A stretch of 51,118 bases of DNA from a virus, in the IMG/VR virus record IMGVR_UViG_3300009706_000001, positions 1 through 51,118 of that record; one strand, written 5' to 3'. The notes below the pieces were generated by a model. The model made no database searches. It had not been told where the DNA came from and saw only the letters and a list, made by a program, of their open reading frames with translations. The translations under genes were made by a program, and so were the position numbers. Below, piece by piece: positions 22,415-32,006 of this stretch (position 1 is the first letter of the stretch; each line of letters begins with the position of its first letter).

Positions 22415-24448
22415 ATGGGGATAAAGGGTCAAGTAAAAGAATTTACGACGGACTGGACTGGCGAAGACTGGGCCGCGGCGACTAAAGCCGCATCTCAGCT
22501 CGTTGGTGGCGTCAGCGGTATGTTTGGGGGCGCCGCCCAACGCGAGGGCGATGCCGCGAGAGCACAGCAGAACGAGGAGAACGCCCTCTATCTCCGGAAG
22601 GTGCAAGACTACAATCGCCAAGCAAGTGCGCGGGCGAATTCGTTTAACTTCACCGGGGATCTTGCGCAGAACCAGGATATGCGCGCCACGGGATTGCTGG
22701 GCGCAATGCCCTTGGGGCAAGAGCAACGCTTTGTCCAGCAGCAAAAATTATTGGGAACCACGGGCGCAAACTATGCGAACGCGCCGTTACCCACGGCGTA
22801 TGGCGGCGTAATCAATCCTCTCGCAGGACTCGACCTCACCCCCTATGGAGACATGGCCACGTCCACGTCTATTGGGGAACGACGGAAAGCCCTCGCGAAT
22901 GTCGATCCGAATTTACAGTTTAACGCCATGAGTAACTATGGCCTTGGCGCAGGTGCAGCAGAGGCCGATCGGCAAGTCGCGGAGTTCGCACGATCTCGTG
23001 CGGCGGCTCGCACGGCACGCGAAGCATCCATGTCGGCGATGCTCGCGCAGCAAATGGATGCCGCGACGGCGTTGTCGCTACAACCCCCTCCCCCCGACCC
23101 GGCGGTTGAAGAGCAAAAAGGCACTCCCTGGTGGAGAAAGGCTATCAAAATAGCCTCCATCGCCGCCCCGTTTGCGTTAGCTCCCTTTACGGGTGGTTTA
23201 TCCCTCGCTGCGCAAGGCGCGATTGGAGCTGGCTTGGGAGTCCTCGGAAGCGCAGCCTCCGGGGGATCGAAACGGGATCATATCATGTCTGCCATACTCG
23301 GAGGAATCCCAGCGGGGGGCTTTGCCGGGGGTGCCAAAAATGTCGCAGGAAAAGTCGCTGGAGAATCTGCCATGTCGGCCATTCAGCGGAGCATTCTGAA
23401 TCCCAGAGCACTTGCCCCTATTGCCTCTGGGGGATTTAGCGGAGACGTGGGCAGTGCGCTGCGAGCAGGCTCACAGTTCCTGCCTGGGAACGCAGGCTAC
23501 CAGGGCGCTCCGGCGCCTACACCCTCCGGGCAAATCTTTGGTGATCCCACACAACCTTTTCACCCAAACTTCTCCCCTGGGACAATGGAGGGCAACCTCG
23601 CGAAGTTCTTGCCCAACCAAATAACGTCCGGGCCTTTTAGCCCTAGCGCGCAAGCCGCACGATACCAAGCCTTCACCCCCGCACAAATACAAGCCGTGGG
23701 GAGAGGGGAAGCCCCCACCGCACCAGTAGTGCAAGGGCCCGCAGCAGAAGTAGTGGCAGAGACCCCCGCAACAGCAGTGCAACAGGCTATTCGGCCCCCG
23801 GCGACGCCCAACCGTATTATCGCGAACTACGACCTCCCTCCAAATCAGCAGCGGATCTATGACCAAGCCCCCGCCAATAACCCGGCCTTCGGCTCGCCGC
23901 CTGGACATCAGGAATGGCTCAGTATGACACGGCCAGACATCGCGCAACTCGGGCAGGGGGTTGTGCCGAGAACATTTGGACACATAGGCGACTTTTATCA
24001 ACAGAAAGCCCAGGATCAAGCATCGGGAGCGGAAACCAGCCGACTTCAGCAATTTACGCCGGAAGACAATGCGCGCATTGGAAAATCCCTTCAGGTCGCT
24101 GGCGTGATAGCAGGCGCTGGAGCGGCAGCTGGTGTCACAGGAGCCTCTCTTCTCCACTTCACACCAGCCATGATAGCCGCAGCCAGAAATCTGACAACCC
24201 GTCGACTCGGGCAACCCGCTACAACTGGTCCTCTTGATTTGTCCCGTGGATTAGGCGAAGAAGGTCTGCGTATAGGTAAAGAAACTTTTCTGAAAGAATT
24301 CACCCAGAAGATTCTTCCACGATTTGCCGAATATCAGAAGATGTCTCAATCTGAGCTTAGTAAATTTATGTTGCAGTATTCGAATCGGCATAAATACGAG
24401 GAAGTAATGGAGATGATCCAGAAAGCGAGTTCGATGGGATGGCTGTAA
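22415..24448 (+). CDS. Large internal virion/ejection protein (putative)
   Basis: This 677-aa protein has an N-terminal helical Ala/Gln-rich region (1-235), a hydrophobic Gly/Ala-rich segment (about 247-295: FALAPFTGGLSLAAQGAIGAG) that could insert into a membrane, a Pro-rich middle, a second small hydrophobic stretch near 565-580 and a helical C-terminus. Alternating hydrophobic Gly/Ala stretches are typical of podovirus ejection proteins that form the channel for DNA. The family is not identified by name. Confidence 0.65.
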   Translation: MGIKGQVKEFTTDWTGEDWAAATKAASQLVGGVSGMFGGAAQREGDAARAQQNEENALYLRKVQDYNRQASARANSFNFTGDLAQNQDMRATGLLGAMPLGQEQRFVQQQKLLGTTGANYANAPLPTAYGGVINPLAGLDLTPYGDMATSTSIGERRKALANVDPNLQFNAMSNYGLGAGAAEADRQVAEFARSRAAARTAREASMSAMLAQQMDAATALSLQPPPPDPAVEEQKGTPWWRKAIKIASIAAPFALAPFTGGLSLAAQGAIGAGLGVLGSAASGGSKRDHIMSAILGGIPAGGFAGGAKNVAGKVAGESAMSAIQRSILNPRALAPIASGGFSGDVGSALRAGSQFLPGNAGYQGAPAPTPSGQIFGDPTQPFHPNFSPGTMEGNLAKFLPNQITSGPFSPSAQAARYQAFTPAQIQAVGRGEAPTAPVVQGPAAEVVAETPATAVQQAIRPPATPNRIIANYDLPPNQQRIYDQAPANNPAFGSPPGHQEWLSMTRPDIAQLGQGVVPRTFGHIGDFYQQKAQDQASGAETSRLQQFTPEDNARIGKSLQVAGVIAGAGAAAGVTGASLLHFTPAMIAAARNLTTRRLGQPATTGPLDLSRGLGEEGLRIGKETFLKEFTQKILPRFAEYQKMSQSELSKFMLQYSNRHKYEEVMEMIQKASSMGWL

Positions 24449-24494
24449 ATTACTTTAACAAACGTTATGATCTCGCGGGAATAAAGGATTAGTT

Positions 24495-25370
24495 ATGGCA
24501 TGGTACGACTACGTCGGTGGCGCAGCGCAGGGAATTGGCAGTGTTGCGGATGCCGTAACCGGAAGAATTCGACAGCGGCGTGCCGACAAATTTGAAGATG
24601 CCTCTGAGAACCGCCTGGAGGCGCAACTCGGGTTCTTACAAAACCAAGAGAGTCGGTTGGCAGCCGGAGAAGACGATCGGATTCTCGATCGCAGACGAGT
24701 GGATCGGGATAGATACCTGAGTAACTTGGCGTATGCGGAGGGTGGCCCCACAGGCTCTATTAATCTATCCCGTGAAGACGCTGCGCAGCTGAAATCACTG
24801 AGTTCCGGGCTCGAAGACTGGAACGAGGGCAGACTCACGCCAAGTCTTGACGATCCGACACAAATCTCTTACAAGTTTTCCCCATCGGAACTTGCCACAC
24901 GGGAAACAGGCTGGCAGTCGCAGCAGCTACAAGCCCGAAGGAAGGCGTTCGATGATACGTATTACGGGTGGCAAGCGGCTGGCCTCCCGATGCCCACCAT
25001 TAGCGATTCGGATCTATTCTTCAGGGAAGCAGCGGGAGTTGGCCTCACACCAGAAGAGGCATTGAACCAATTGCCCGAAGATCTACGGAATGATGTTGTA
25101 GAAGCCAGAGCCTTGGCAGAGGCGGCCCCAGAAACGCAAAGAGCGGTGATGAAGGACAAAGTGTCACGAGCCGCTGAGTTGATCTCTCTCCTGGACCTAA
25201 TTGGCCCACAGTCTGAGAATGACGAATATTTTGAACATGCCACGTATATTCGGAAGCAACTAGAGACGGCTATGCGCGAACTATACACCACGCAGGATAC
25301 TGGACCGCGCTGGGGCGATGAGGGCGCGCTCACCCCTGACATTGACTCCCGGTCTAGATTCGGATCGTAA
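24495..25370 (+). CDS. Internal virion protein (putative), helical
   Basis: This 291-aa charged helical protein starts MAWYDYVGGAAQGIGSVADAVTG, an N-terminus like those of phage internal or ejection proteins, followed by coiled-coil-like Arg/Asp/Glu segments. An AAGGA ribosome site precedes the ATG. It ends 2 bases before the 1360-aa gene. The function is inferred from neighbours. Confidence 0.6.
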   Translation: MAWYDYVGGAAQGIGSVADAVTGRIRQRRADKFEDASENRLEAQLGFLQNQESRLAAGEDDRILDRRRVDRDRYLSNLAYAEGGPTGSINLSREDAAQLKSLSSGLEDWNEGRLTPSLDDPTQISYKFSPSELATRETGWQSQQLQARRKAFDDTYYGWQAAGLPMPTISDSDLFFREAAGVGLTPEEALNQLPEDLRNDVVEARALAEAAPETQRAVMKDKVSRAAELISLLDLIGPQSENDEYFEHATYIRKQLETAMRELYTTQDTGPRWGDEGALTPDIDSRSRFGS

Positions 25371-25372
25371 GG

Positions 25373-28300
25373 ATGAAAGAGTGGCAGTTTAGGCAAAAGT
25401 CCACGGGTCGTGTCGTTACGATCCGATCGGCGACTCGTCCGTCTAAGGAAGAGGTTCTCCGTGAGTTTGCCGCCCTCCCACCGATCGCAGACGCGCCACG
25501 AACGCAACAATCCAAATGGCGCACAAGCCCTCCAATGGCCAAACGTGCTTTTCTTGGCAATGTGGGTCGCGGGCTCATGGAAGCCGTGGGCCGTCCTGGA
25601 GAACTCGTTGCGGGCACGGTCGCAGGAGCGTTAGCAGACGAGAAAGATTGGGGACGTGGTCTCCGGGCGTTCACCGAAGGCAGTCTCGTGGATAGCCAAA
25701 TTCGCGAAGACTTTAACAAGGTCATGGAAGAGCATGGCATCCTCAAGGATAGCCCCAAATGGCGTGCCGCCGCCGGGTTTGCCGCCGATGTGGTCTCTGA
25801 TCCGTTGAACCTCTTTGGCGGAGCCGGTCTTCTCCGCCGAGGACTAGTCAAGGGCGCTGGTGCGGCCCTTGGGGCCAAGGCAGGTTCAGCCGTCGAAACA
25901 GCTATTGTCAAAGCCCCTCAGGCCCTCTGGAAAAAAGGCGTGGTCACCCCTGTCAAGGGAGTGGGAAATCTGGGGTTGTCAAAGCTTCCTGGGAACGTAG
26001 GCGCCTCCGCTCGGCGACGACGTGCGGTTGGCAAAAGTGGGAGAAGCCTGGAAACGGCGCAGCGCCTGTCAGAGTCTCGGAGGAAAGGCGACATTGCTAT
26101 TTCGAAACAAGACCTCGAAGTCAATCTGGTGGATAAATTCCGCCCCACCGAAGAGCAGTTACGGCTCGTGGGCTTGGCCATTCATGCACCACTGACCACC
26201 TCTGGCGCCAAGACACAGGCGCTGACCGCCGTGTTGGCCGACCCCAAGCTGTCGCAGATGTACGACTATGCGCGGAAAACATCAGCAGAATCCGCGGCTA
26301 CAGATGTTCTCCCTATTCGCAAAGTCTTTGCCGAAACCCCTGGAACTGCGCCAGCCGTGATCCCAGGGGCGGGGAGCATTCTGTCTCCAACGCAATCATT
26401 GAAAAGCCTTGGGGACGGCGACTGGGGGGCTATCCAAAAGAACCTCGACACGCTGGATGAGGCAGAATTTCCTGCACTCCAGCAGGCCCTTAAAGATGCG
26501 GTGGATGAATTTGGGTTTGTGCGGAATAAAGCCGCCCTCGTGGGGTTGTCGCCAAAGGCGCAGGCACTGGCAAACCAACTGATTAAATATTCTAGTACGA
26601 AGGGGGAGATCATCAACGGAGAACGCATCGGTACCGTTGCGGCTGACCTTGCTACGTTGAAGCTCTCAACAGCAGTGTCAAACGCGGGCGCCCGTAGCGT
26701 CCTCGCAGATGTGTCATCAGCGGTGCCCAATTATCTGCGCCGCACATCCACCCCCTCTGCGTTTACTCGTGCGCAGCCCTCGGTGTCCCCGTCGCAGCGC
26801 CCCATCGCTAGCACCTCTCGCCTCCGAAGTGAGCCCACGGAAAAATTTCTCGCCGAAGGCGGCGATACCAATGTGTATACGGCCATGGAATCCAGGTTGC
26901 GGGACACGGCCAGAGCCACGGAATCCCGTCGGTTGTCCGCGGAAGTGTTCCAGGATTTCGGCGAAGACGTAGCAAAAGTCCAGGGCAAAATTGACAAAAA
27001 CACATGGCGAACCATCGATCCACAGGCCTTGCGATATTTCCCCGATGATTTGAAACTATTGGCCGCAGGTCGAGCGTTGCCCAATGCAGCAGCAGACTTG
27101 ATCGAAGAACGACTTGTGCGGTATGCCGATCCTGCGGGCATGGAAGAAATATCACATTGGGCCTTGCGATTGTTCAAAACATTCGCCACGGCGCTCAATC
27201 TCCCCAGTCATCAGGCGATTAACTTTACCGGGAACATTGCGAATATGTATGCCCATGGCATGTCCCCACTCGATATTAGTGCGGGGTATGCTCGCGCCTT
27301 CAAGGATTTGCGTACCGCACGTAAAAACCTCTCTCAAGCGAAAGAGAAGACCGGGCTGATTAGCCGAACCGTGAAACCTGGGGGGAAGGCAAAATCCTAC
27401 GCAGACCTTGGCTTCTCGGATATGGAAGACGCCGTTCGGAGCGGCAGTATTGGCGAACTGACAGGGTTCGGGGGAGAGTTCACCTCTGGCCTTCGCTCAA
27501 CGGGAGTGCGTAAACCAAATCCCAAGGATCTCCGCTGGCAGGAAAACCCCTGGAGCCCGATCAACCCGGACGCCAGATTCTACGAAGCCGCACGGTCCAT
27601 TAATCAGAATTTTGTCGAAGACCCTGCCAAGTTAGCCATGTTTCGCTGGGCACGTAAGGGAGGGAAATCTGTCGACGACGCCTCGATGGATGTGAAAGCT
27701 GCCTTGTTTGACTACTCAGAGTTAACCAATTTTGAAAAACGCTTCATGCGGAATGTCATTCCGTTCTATACCTGGACCCGAAAAAACATCCCCCTCCAGT
27801 TAGCCAATGTTCTGGAGCGCCCAGGCCGTATTGCGAATCAAGGACGCCTGTTGTCCACAATCAACGAATTGGTCATTGCGGGAGAATCCGAAGATCCCCT
27901 CACGCATTATGCGACGCCCAAAAGTTTCAAAGGAGACAACACGATCAATCTTCCTGATATTGGGCAGGCCATTGACGATATCAACTTCGATAAAGATTTC
28001 CTCTCGTCAGACCTCTTCCAGAAGGGGCTCGTTCCGGCCAAAACTCAGATGGGCTCCCCCGTCGCCACCTCCGTGCGTTTGCCGTTCTTTGATACGGACT
28101 TACTCTCCGTTGGAAGCCCGAAGGAGCTGACACGTGACTGGGCCTTCATGCTCAACCCTGCGATTCGAGGACCGTTGGAATTTCTCAACAATAAAAGATT
28201 CGGATCTCCTGATCTTCCAAGTTCTGAAATCCGAAGCGACCGTGCGGTCAACGCAAGCACGCTCGGGCGTCTGGCGCAAAGCGTTGGACTCGGTAAAGGG

Positions 28301-29455
28301 CTTGGCGTTGTCGACACCCCTCGGGGACCAAAGCAAAGGGCCCTTTCAAAATGGATCACCGAGCAAATTCCTATTCCCGTGGGTGCAGTCACGCGCGGGG
28401 TCGGTGCACAATCCGATGAGGGGGGCAACCGCGAATCATTGGGAATCTTGCCTGAAATGGCGTTTCGTGCAACAGGATTGACGCCTCGGGCCTTAACCTA
28501 TGGTACTCGAAAGCAAGGTGCCGCTGAATGGAAGCGGGAGAATGACGCAGGTCGCCGTGAGGATCGGGAAGAGGATATATGGGGGTTTATCAAGCGGATG
28601 GCCGACGCCCGAAACGCTCCTCCAGAAGCCGCCCCCTCTTCGAAGTTTGGGCTCCGTCTAGACGGAACTCCTAAAGGTCTAGGATTTTTTGGTGAACTAA
28701 AGAGGCCAGACGGGTCTATATCTACTGAATTATCGATAGGGGTGTCTTTCGATGATGGCAAAGAAATACAACTTCCTTTGATTGTTCCGGCCTTAACGCG
28801 TTCTGAAATACAAAGTCTCCTAACCGGGGCAAAACCTTCTAAGTCAATGGTGAACAGAGCCGTACAGTTTTACAAGGAAAGAATTGCAGACGGGAAACCG
28901 GCCTTTGCACAACCCGGAGAACAACAATCTCTATCGCAGCATGGCCGAGTTGCTGGGAAAAAGGTGAGTGACAGTCGCCAGCGAGAGCCACAAGGACGCC
29001 GAGGTCTCGTAGAGCCAGCAGTGCCCGCCATGACCACTCACGACGTGGCATCTCCAGATTTGATTCGTCGTGTGATCCAGCAAGAATCTGGGGGCGATCC
29101 AAATGCCGTCTCACCCGTGGGGGCCCAAGGGCTCATGCAAATTATGCCCGCCACGGCCCTCGACCCTGGCTTCGGTGTCCCCGATGTCTTTACGTTGGCG
29201 AATCAAATGGGTATTTCAATCCCCACACGCGGCTCTGACATACAAAAAGCCAAGGTCATCTTACGCACACACCCAGACTTGAACGAGCGCCTGGGTACCG
29301 CCTACCTGAATGCGCTGGTCGCACGCTACCCAGGGGATCTGCCGAGAGCCCTGGCCGCGTATAATTGGGGGGCTGGCCACGCCGATGCGTGGGACGGCAC
29401 ACTTAGATCTCTGCCCGCCGAAACCCAGGGCTATCTCAAAAATATACTCGCATAA
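25373..29455 (+). CDS. 1360-aa internal virion protein with lytic transglycosylase domain
   Basis: A very large protein. The N-terminus (1-35) has a short beta motif (GRVVTIRSATRPSKEEVL). Residues 35-800 are helical, with the block FEKRFMRNVIPFYTWTRKN near 785, seen in large phage internal proteins. Residues about 1100-1185 are a separate domain (FFGELKRPDGSISTELSIG...) also found in other phage virion proteins. Residues about 1225-1360 are a soluble lytic transglycosylase: catalytic Glu in QQESGG, then GLMQIMP and AYNWGAG. It would be ejected and open the peptidoglycan during DNA entry. Confidence 0.85.
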   Translation: MKEWQFRQKSTGRVVTIRSATRPSKEEVLREFAALPPIADAPRTQQSKWRTSPPMAKRAFLGNVGRGLMEAVGRPGELVAGTVAGALADEKDWGRGLRAFTEGSLVDSQIREDFNKVMEEHGILKDSPKWRAAAGFAADVVSDPLNLFGGAGLLRRGLVKGAGAALGAKAGSAVETAIVKAPQALWKKGVVTPVKGVGNLGLSKLPGNVGASARRRRAVGKSGRSLETAQRLSESRRKGDIAISKQDLEVNLVDKFRPTEEQLRLVGLAIHAPLTTSGAKTQALTAVLADPKLSQMYDYARKTSAESAATDVLPIRKVFAETPGTAPAVIPGAGSILSPTQSLKSLGDGDWGAIQKNLDTLDEAEFPALQQALKDAVDEFGFVRNKAALVGLSPKAQALANQLIKYSSTKGEIINGERIGTVAADLATLKLSTAVSNAGARSVLADVSSAVPNYLRRTSTPSAFTRAQPSVSPSQRPIASTSRLRSEPTEKFLAEGGDTNVYTAMESRLRDTARATESRRLSAEVFQDFGEDVAKVQGKIDKNTWRTIDPQALRYFPDDLKLLAAGRALPNAAADLIEERLVRYADPAGMEEISHWALRLFKTFATALNLPSHQAINFTGNIANMYAHGMSPLDISAGYARAFKDLRTARKNLSQAKEKTGLISRTVKPGGKAKSYADLGFSDMEDAVRSGSIGELTGFGGEFTSGLRSTGVRKPNPKDLRWQENPWSPINPDARFYEAARSINQNFVEDPAKLAMFRWARKGGKSVDDASMDVKAALFDYSELTNFEKRFMRNVIPFYTWTRKNIPLQLANVLERPGRIANQGRLLSTINELVIAGESEDPLTHYATPKSFKGDNTINLPDIGQAIDDINFDKDFLSSDLFQKGLVPAKTQMGSPVATSVRLPFFDTDLLSVGSPKELTRDWAFMLNPAIRGPLEFLNNKRFGSPDLPSSEIRSDRAVNASTLGRLAQSVGLGKGLGVVDTPRGPKQRALSKWITEQIPIPVGAVTRGVGAQSDEGGNRESLGILPEMAFRATGLTPRALTYGTRKQGAAEWKRENDAGRREDREEDIWGFIKRMADARNAPPEAAPSSKFGLRLDGTPKGLGFFGELKRPDGSISTELSIGVSFDDGKEIQLPLIVPALTRSEIQSLLTGAKPSKSMVNRAVQFYKERIADGKPAFAQPGEQQSLSQHGRVAGKKVSDSRQREPQGRRGLVEPAVPAMTTHDVASPDLIRRVIQQESGGDPNAVSPVGAQGLMQIMPATALDPGFGVPDVFTLANQMGISIPTRGSDIQKAKVILRTHPDLNERLGTAYLNALVARYPGDLPRALAAYNWGAGHADAWDGTLRSLPAETQGYLKNILA

Positions 29456-29469
29456 CCAGTAGAGGCCTT

Positions 29470-29796
29470 ATGAAAAATCTCGATAGCCAAATTGCCCACA
29501 TTGAAAGCCTGTTGCAGGAAATCCTACAGAAAACCAATGGCGGATCATCTGACAACGCTGATGAGGTCGATCGCGCTCTTCACAACGAGGAGGAGGAGAT
29601 CGGCGAATGCCCCTTTTGTGGCTGCGCAAAAGACCATGACGATACAGGGTCAAAAACCGGTGGCATCCTTGGACCCCGTCCCAAGAAGGGCAAGACCATC
29701 ATTATGATTTCTAAGAAAGGCAAGAAAAATGGGGGGGACGACCAATTGCCTGACGTGATTAAAGACATCATGGGGAGCTTAATGAAGCCAGAGTAG
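29470..29796 (+). CDS. Small protein with CPFCGC zinc knuckle
   Basis: This 108-aa protein has an N-terminal coiled coil (LDSQIAHIESLLQEILQK), an acidic stretch, one CPFCGC motif near residue 47, and a Lys/Gly-rich segment (ISKKGKKNGG). A single Cys cluster suggests metal binding, possibly as a dimer. It lies between the large virion protein and the phosphoesterase. Function unknown. Confidence 0.6.
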   Translation: MKNLDSQIAHIESLLQEILQKTNGGSSDNADEVDRALHNEEEEIGECPFCGCAKDHDDTGSKTGGILGPRPKKGKTIIMISKKGKKNGGDDQLPDVIKDIMGSLMKPE

Positions 29797-29847
29797 TTCG
29801 TTTGTGGCCACTCCGATCTTATGATACCATAAGAGATGGAGTAGTGT

Positions 29848-30618
29848 ATGAAGAAATTTCTTTTTAGCCCGGACAAACACGTTGGTTGGGAACGTCGACA
29901 CCGCAAGCTGGTGCCGTTGCATGATGAAAAATCTATTGTCGCAATGATGAAATTCGCCGAGGATTTCAAACCCGACATCTGGATTGAAGGCGGCGACAAC
30001 CTGGATTGCGGGCCTGTGAGCCACTGGCTCCGAGATAAGAAAATCAGTATCGCGGACCTCGATTTATCGAAAGACATCGAGGAATATACGCGACTGGTGC
30101 TGACGCCCCTGGAGTCTATCTTGGGGAAAGACGCCAAACGCTATTGGATGAAGGGCAATCACGAACGGTGGTTAAATGATTTTGCGGAAAACCACCCAGG
30201 AATGTCTGTTCTTGTCGATGTCGCCACGCTTCTCCCGCTGCACAAGTGGGACATTATTGAATGCGGAGGCTACATCAAAGAAGGCAAGTTGTACTTCATC
30301 CACGGTGACACGTTGCGAGGGGGGGCGCGTGTTGCCGACAATGCCGTGAATCGCTATGAGCATTCGATTCGTTTCGGCCACTTCCACACCTATCAGGTGG
30401 CCACGAAATACTCTATGCTTGATGCAAAGCAGGTCAAAACCGGTGTCTGTGTGCCGGGGCTGTGCCAACGGAATCCGAATTTCCTGAAAGGTCGCCCCAA
30501 TCAATGGATGCAGGGCTTTAACTTTGGCTATCTCCACGATGATGGTACGTTTACCGACTATGTCCCGGTTATCGTAAACGGCAAGTTCAGCGCCGAAGGC
30601 CGCACCTATAAAGGATAA
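29848..30618 (+). CDS. Calcineurin-like metallophosphoesterase
   Basis: This 256-aa protein has all the metal-binding motifs in order: DKH (residue 9), GGD-N (about 48), GNHE (about 107), HGD (about 153) and GHFH (about 176). These enzymes cleave phosphomonoesters or phosphodiesters using two metal ions. In phages they may act on nucleotides or DNA ends; the substrate is unknown here. It is the last clearly enzymatic gene of the rightward arm and has its own ribosome site and a small CTTATG/CATAAG hairpin (29818-29833) upstream. Confidence 0.9.
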   Translation: MKKFLFSPDKHVGWERRHRKLVPLHDEKSIVAMMKFAEDFKPDIWIEGGDNLDCGPVSHWLRDKKISIADLDLSKDIEEYTRLVLTPLESILGKDAKRYWMKGNHERWLNDFAENHPGMSVLVDVATLLPLHKWDIIECGGYIKEGKLYFIHGDTLRGGARVADNAVNRYEHSIRFGHFHTYQVATKYSMLDAKQVKTGVCVPGLCQRNPNFLKGRPNQWMQGFNFGYLHDDGTFTDYVPVIVNGKFSAEGRTYKG

Positions 30619-30623
30619 CCCTT

Positions 30624-30785
30624 ATGCTTCTTGCTCTTCAGCAATACAATCCACTCGCTGTTGCCGCTGATACGTCTTTACATATTGTGTACAACGAAGC
30701 CATACAGGCCGTTGTCTGGGCTCCTGTGTTATTGGTCGTACTTCTCCTGGCCAGCTATTGTCACAAGCACTCTTCGAAAGGATAA
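30624..30785 (+). CDS. 53-aa single-span membrane protein
   Basis: A short frame with one strongly hydrophobic C-terminal segment (AVVWAPVLLVVLLLASYC, residues about 30-47) followed by HKHSSKG. It follows the phosphoesterase by 5 bases and precedes the next start by 2 bases, filling the gap. N-out topology with a basic tail is likely. The function is unknown; a lysis accessory or membrane-targeted protein is possible. Confidence 0.6.
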   Translation: MLLALQQYNPLAVAADTSLHIVYNEAIQAVVWAPVLLVVLLLASYCHKHSSKG

Positions 30786-30787
30786 TT

Positions 30788-31237
30788 ATGCCACAGCAAT
30801 ACGATGACCAAATTCGAGAGCTTGAACGAGAGATTCAGCGATTAAAAGCCTTGTCCGCCGCGGAATACGACAGACCTGTGTATAATATTAAGGGGGACCT
30901 ACGCAGAGCGCTCGCCGCCCCGCTCTGGTCTATTACGGAAAGTTTAGGGTTAAACGAACCACAGACACGAGAACCAACGCCTCAGGAGTCCGGTCTCGAT
31001 GCACTTCCTGGATTCTTAGAACGGTTGGAAGAATTGCGAGGCCTTGGGCAGGGACCCCCTGATGCGTTTCCAGATCCAGACCTCGATTCCCCAGGAATCG
31101 TTCCTGGCGGGGGTATCGAATCCGTCTACAGAGCGGAGGAACGAGAGGCAGAAGAAATTCGAAGAAAGCTTGAGGCGCAAGGACGGCTGCGTCGACCTGG
31201 GCTTAGAGGCTTTGCACAGCGAGAGAGCAATCGCTAA
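30788..31237 (+). CDS. Unknown acidic helical protein at the end of the rightward arm
   Basis: This 149-aa protein begins MPQQYDDQIRELEREIQRL (coiled coil), has a Pro-rich middle and ends in a charged Arg/Glu helix. The start at 30788 has GAAAGGA upstream and follows the membrane protein directly. Its 3' end overlaps the 3' end of the converging leftward gene by 35 bases. Confidence 0.6.
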   Translation: MPQQYDDQIRELEREIQRLKALSAAEYDRPVYNIKGDLRRALAAPLWSITESLGLNEPQTREPTPQESGLDALPGFLERLEELRGLGQGPPDAFPDPDLDSPGIVPGGGIESVYRAEEREAEEIRRKLEAQGRLRRPGLRGFAQRESNR

Positions 31238-31463
31238 GGTCTATAAAGACGGGCGTATTGGGGCCCACCCATGCCCCGACAACATTAAATTCAAAGAACT
31301 CCTGCGCCTCGTCCCAGCTCATCCCGTCCCGATGCTGTAAGACATCCAGGCAGAGGTGGTAGTCGTAGACCGCGACCTCGTGGCAAAATTGCCGCCCAAA
31401 ACCAAGGAAGGCCTCCTCAAATCCATCGGCAAGGAGCACCTCGCCTTCCTCTACACGCCCCAT
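31203..31463 (-). CDS. Conserved small phage protein of unknown function
   Basis: An 86-aa protein with the pattern FGRQFCHEVAVYDYHLCLDVL then RDGMSWDEAQEFFEFNVVGAWVG and NTPVFI, which I recognise as a widespread unnamed phage family. The start at 31463 overlaps the preceding gene by 13 bases. It is the last gene of the leftward arm. The GRDGM...EYFEFNVVGA core is diagnostic, but no biochemical role is known to me. Confidence 0.8.
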   Translation of the reverse strand: MGRVEEGEVLLADGFEEAFLGFGRQFCHEVAVYDYHLCLDVLQHRDGMSWDEAQEFFEFNVVGAWVGPNTPVFIDLSDCSLAVQSL

Positions 31464-31870
31464 AAATTCAGATCCTTTTTTTCCGAAAGCGGATCTGCAA
31501 AAATCATCGAAGCAATTCCTGTTGCGAGCGTGTGTTTTTTTGCTGGTGTGACTTCTTTCGATCGCCATGTCCACCATAGCACCGCATAGTTTGACAGATC
31601 GAGGAACGTATCCTCAACACTCTCATGTTTTGGGTCTTTCCCCTGGGACAACAGTTCTGCCAGTCGCGCCAGCTTAATCCCGAGCATCGTCGCAAAGACA
31701 CGATCAGGGCCATCGGGAAATTCATCAGCAATGGCTGCCGCAAATTCAAAATTACTATAGCGATTCTCTATCTTGGCGTAATCGTGGGACTTGGCGTCGT
31801 GTGTCTCTTCCATGCGACGCAACGCATCAGCGAAAGTCGTTTTCTCGTTCGTCTTCAATCTTTTCCTCAC
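31451..31870 (-). CDS. DUF1599-like nucleotide-metabolism-associated protein
   Basis: This 139-aa helical protein has KSHDYAKIENRYSNF, GIKLARL and SVEDTFLDLSNYAVLWW in order, the pattern of DUF1599-type phage proteins often found near nucleotide or DNA-modification genes. It follows the polymerase block, consistent with a dNTP-related role. The GTG start at 31870 overlaps the upstream small gene; an ATG at 31813 is an alternative. The catalytic function is not established. Confidence 0.7.
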   Translation of the reverse strand: MRKRLKTNEKTTFADALRRMEETHDAKSHDYAKIENRYSNFEFAAAIADEFPDGPDRVFATMLGIKLARLAELLSQGKDPKHESVEDTFLDLSNYAVLWWTWRSKEVTPAKKHTLATGIASMIFADPLSEKKDLNLWGV

Positions 31871-32006
31871 AATCTATTTTTCCATCGGTATACCCTTCTC
31901 GATACGACTCTTTATATAACCGTTGGACAAGAAGTTGGATTTCCCGCGGCACCCTTTTTTCACGCAACGCGGTGAGTATTTTTTCTACAATTAACGCGAC
32001 TCTCAT
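31827..32006 (-). CDS. 59-aa protein coupled to DNA polymerase
   Basis: A short frame starting MRVALIVEKILTALREK. The start overlaps the polymerase stop by four bases (ATGA). It is helical, with charged residues and a YREGYTDGK motif. The 3' end overlaps the next gene by 44 bases if that gene starts at 31870. Translational coupling makes it likely to be real; function unknown. Confidence 0.6.
   Translation of the reverse strand: MRVALIVEKILTALREKRVPREIQLLVQRLYKESYREGYTDGKIDCEEKIEDERENDFR

Noticed and set aside
31044-31340. Plus-strand frame of 98 codons at the end of the rightward arm
   Set aside because: It is a shadow of the 149-aa gene and of the converging leftward gene, with no ribosome site.
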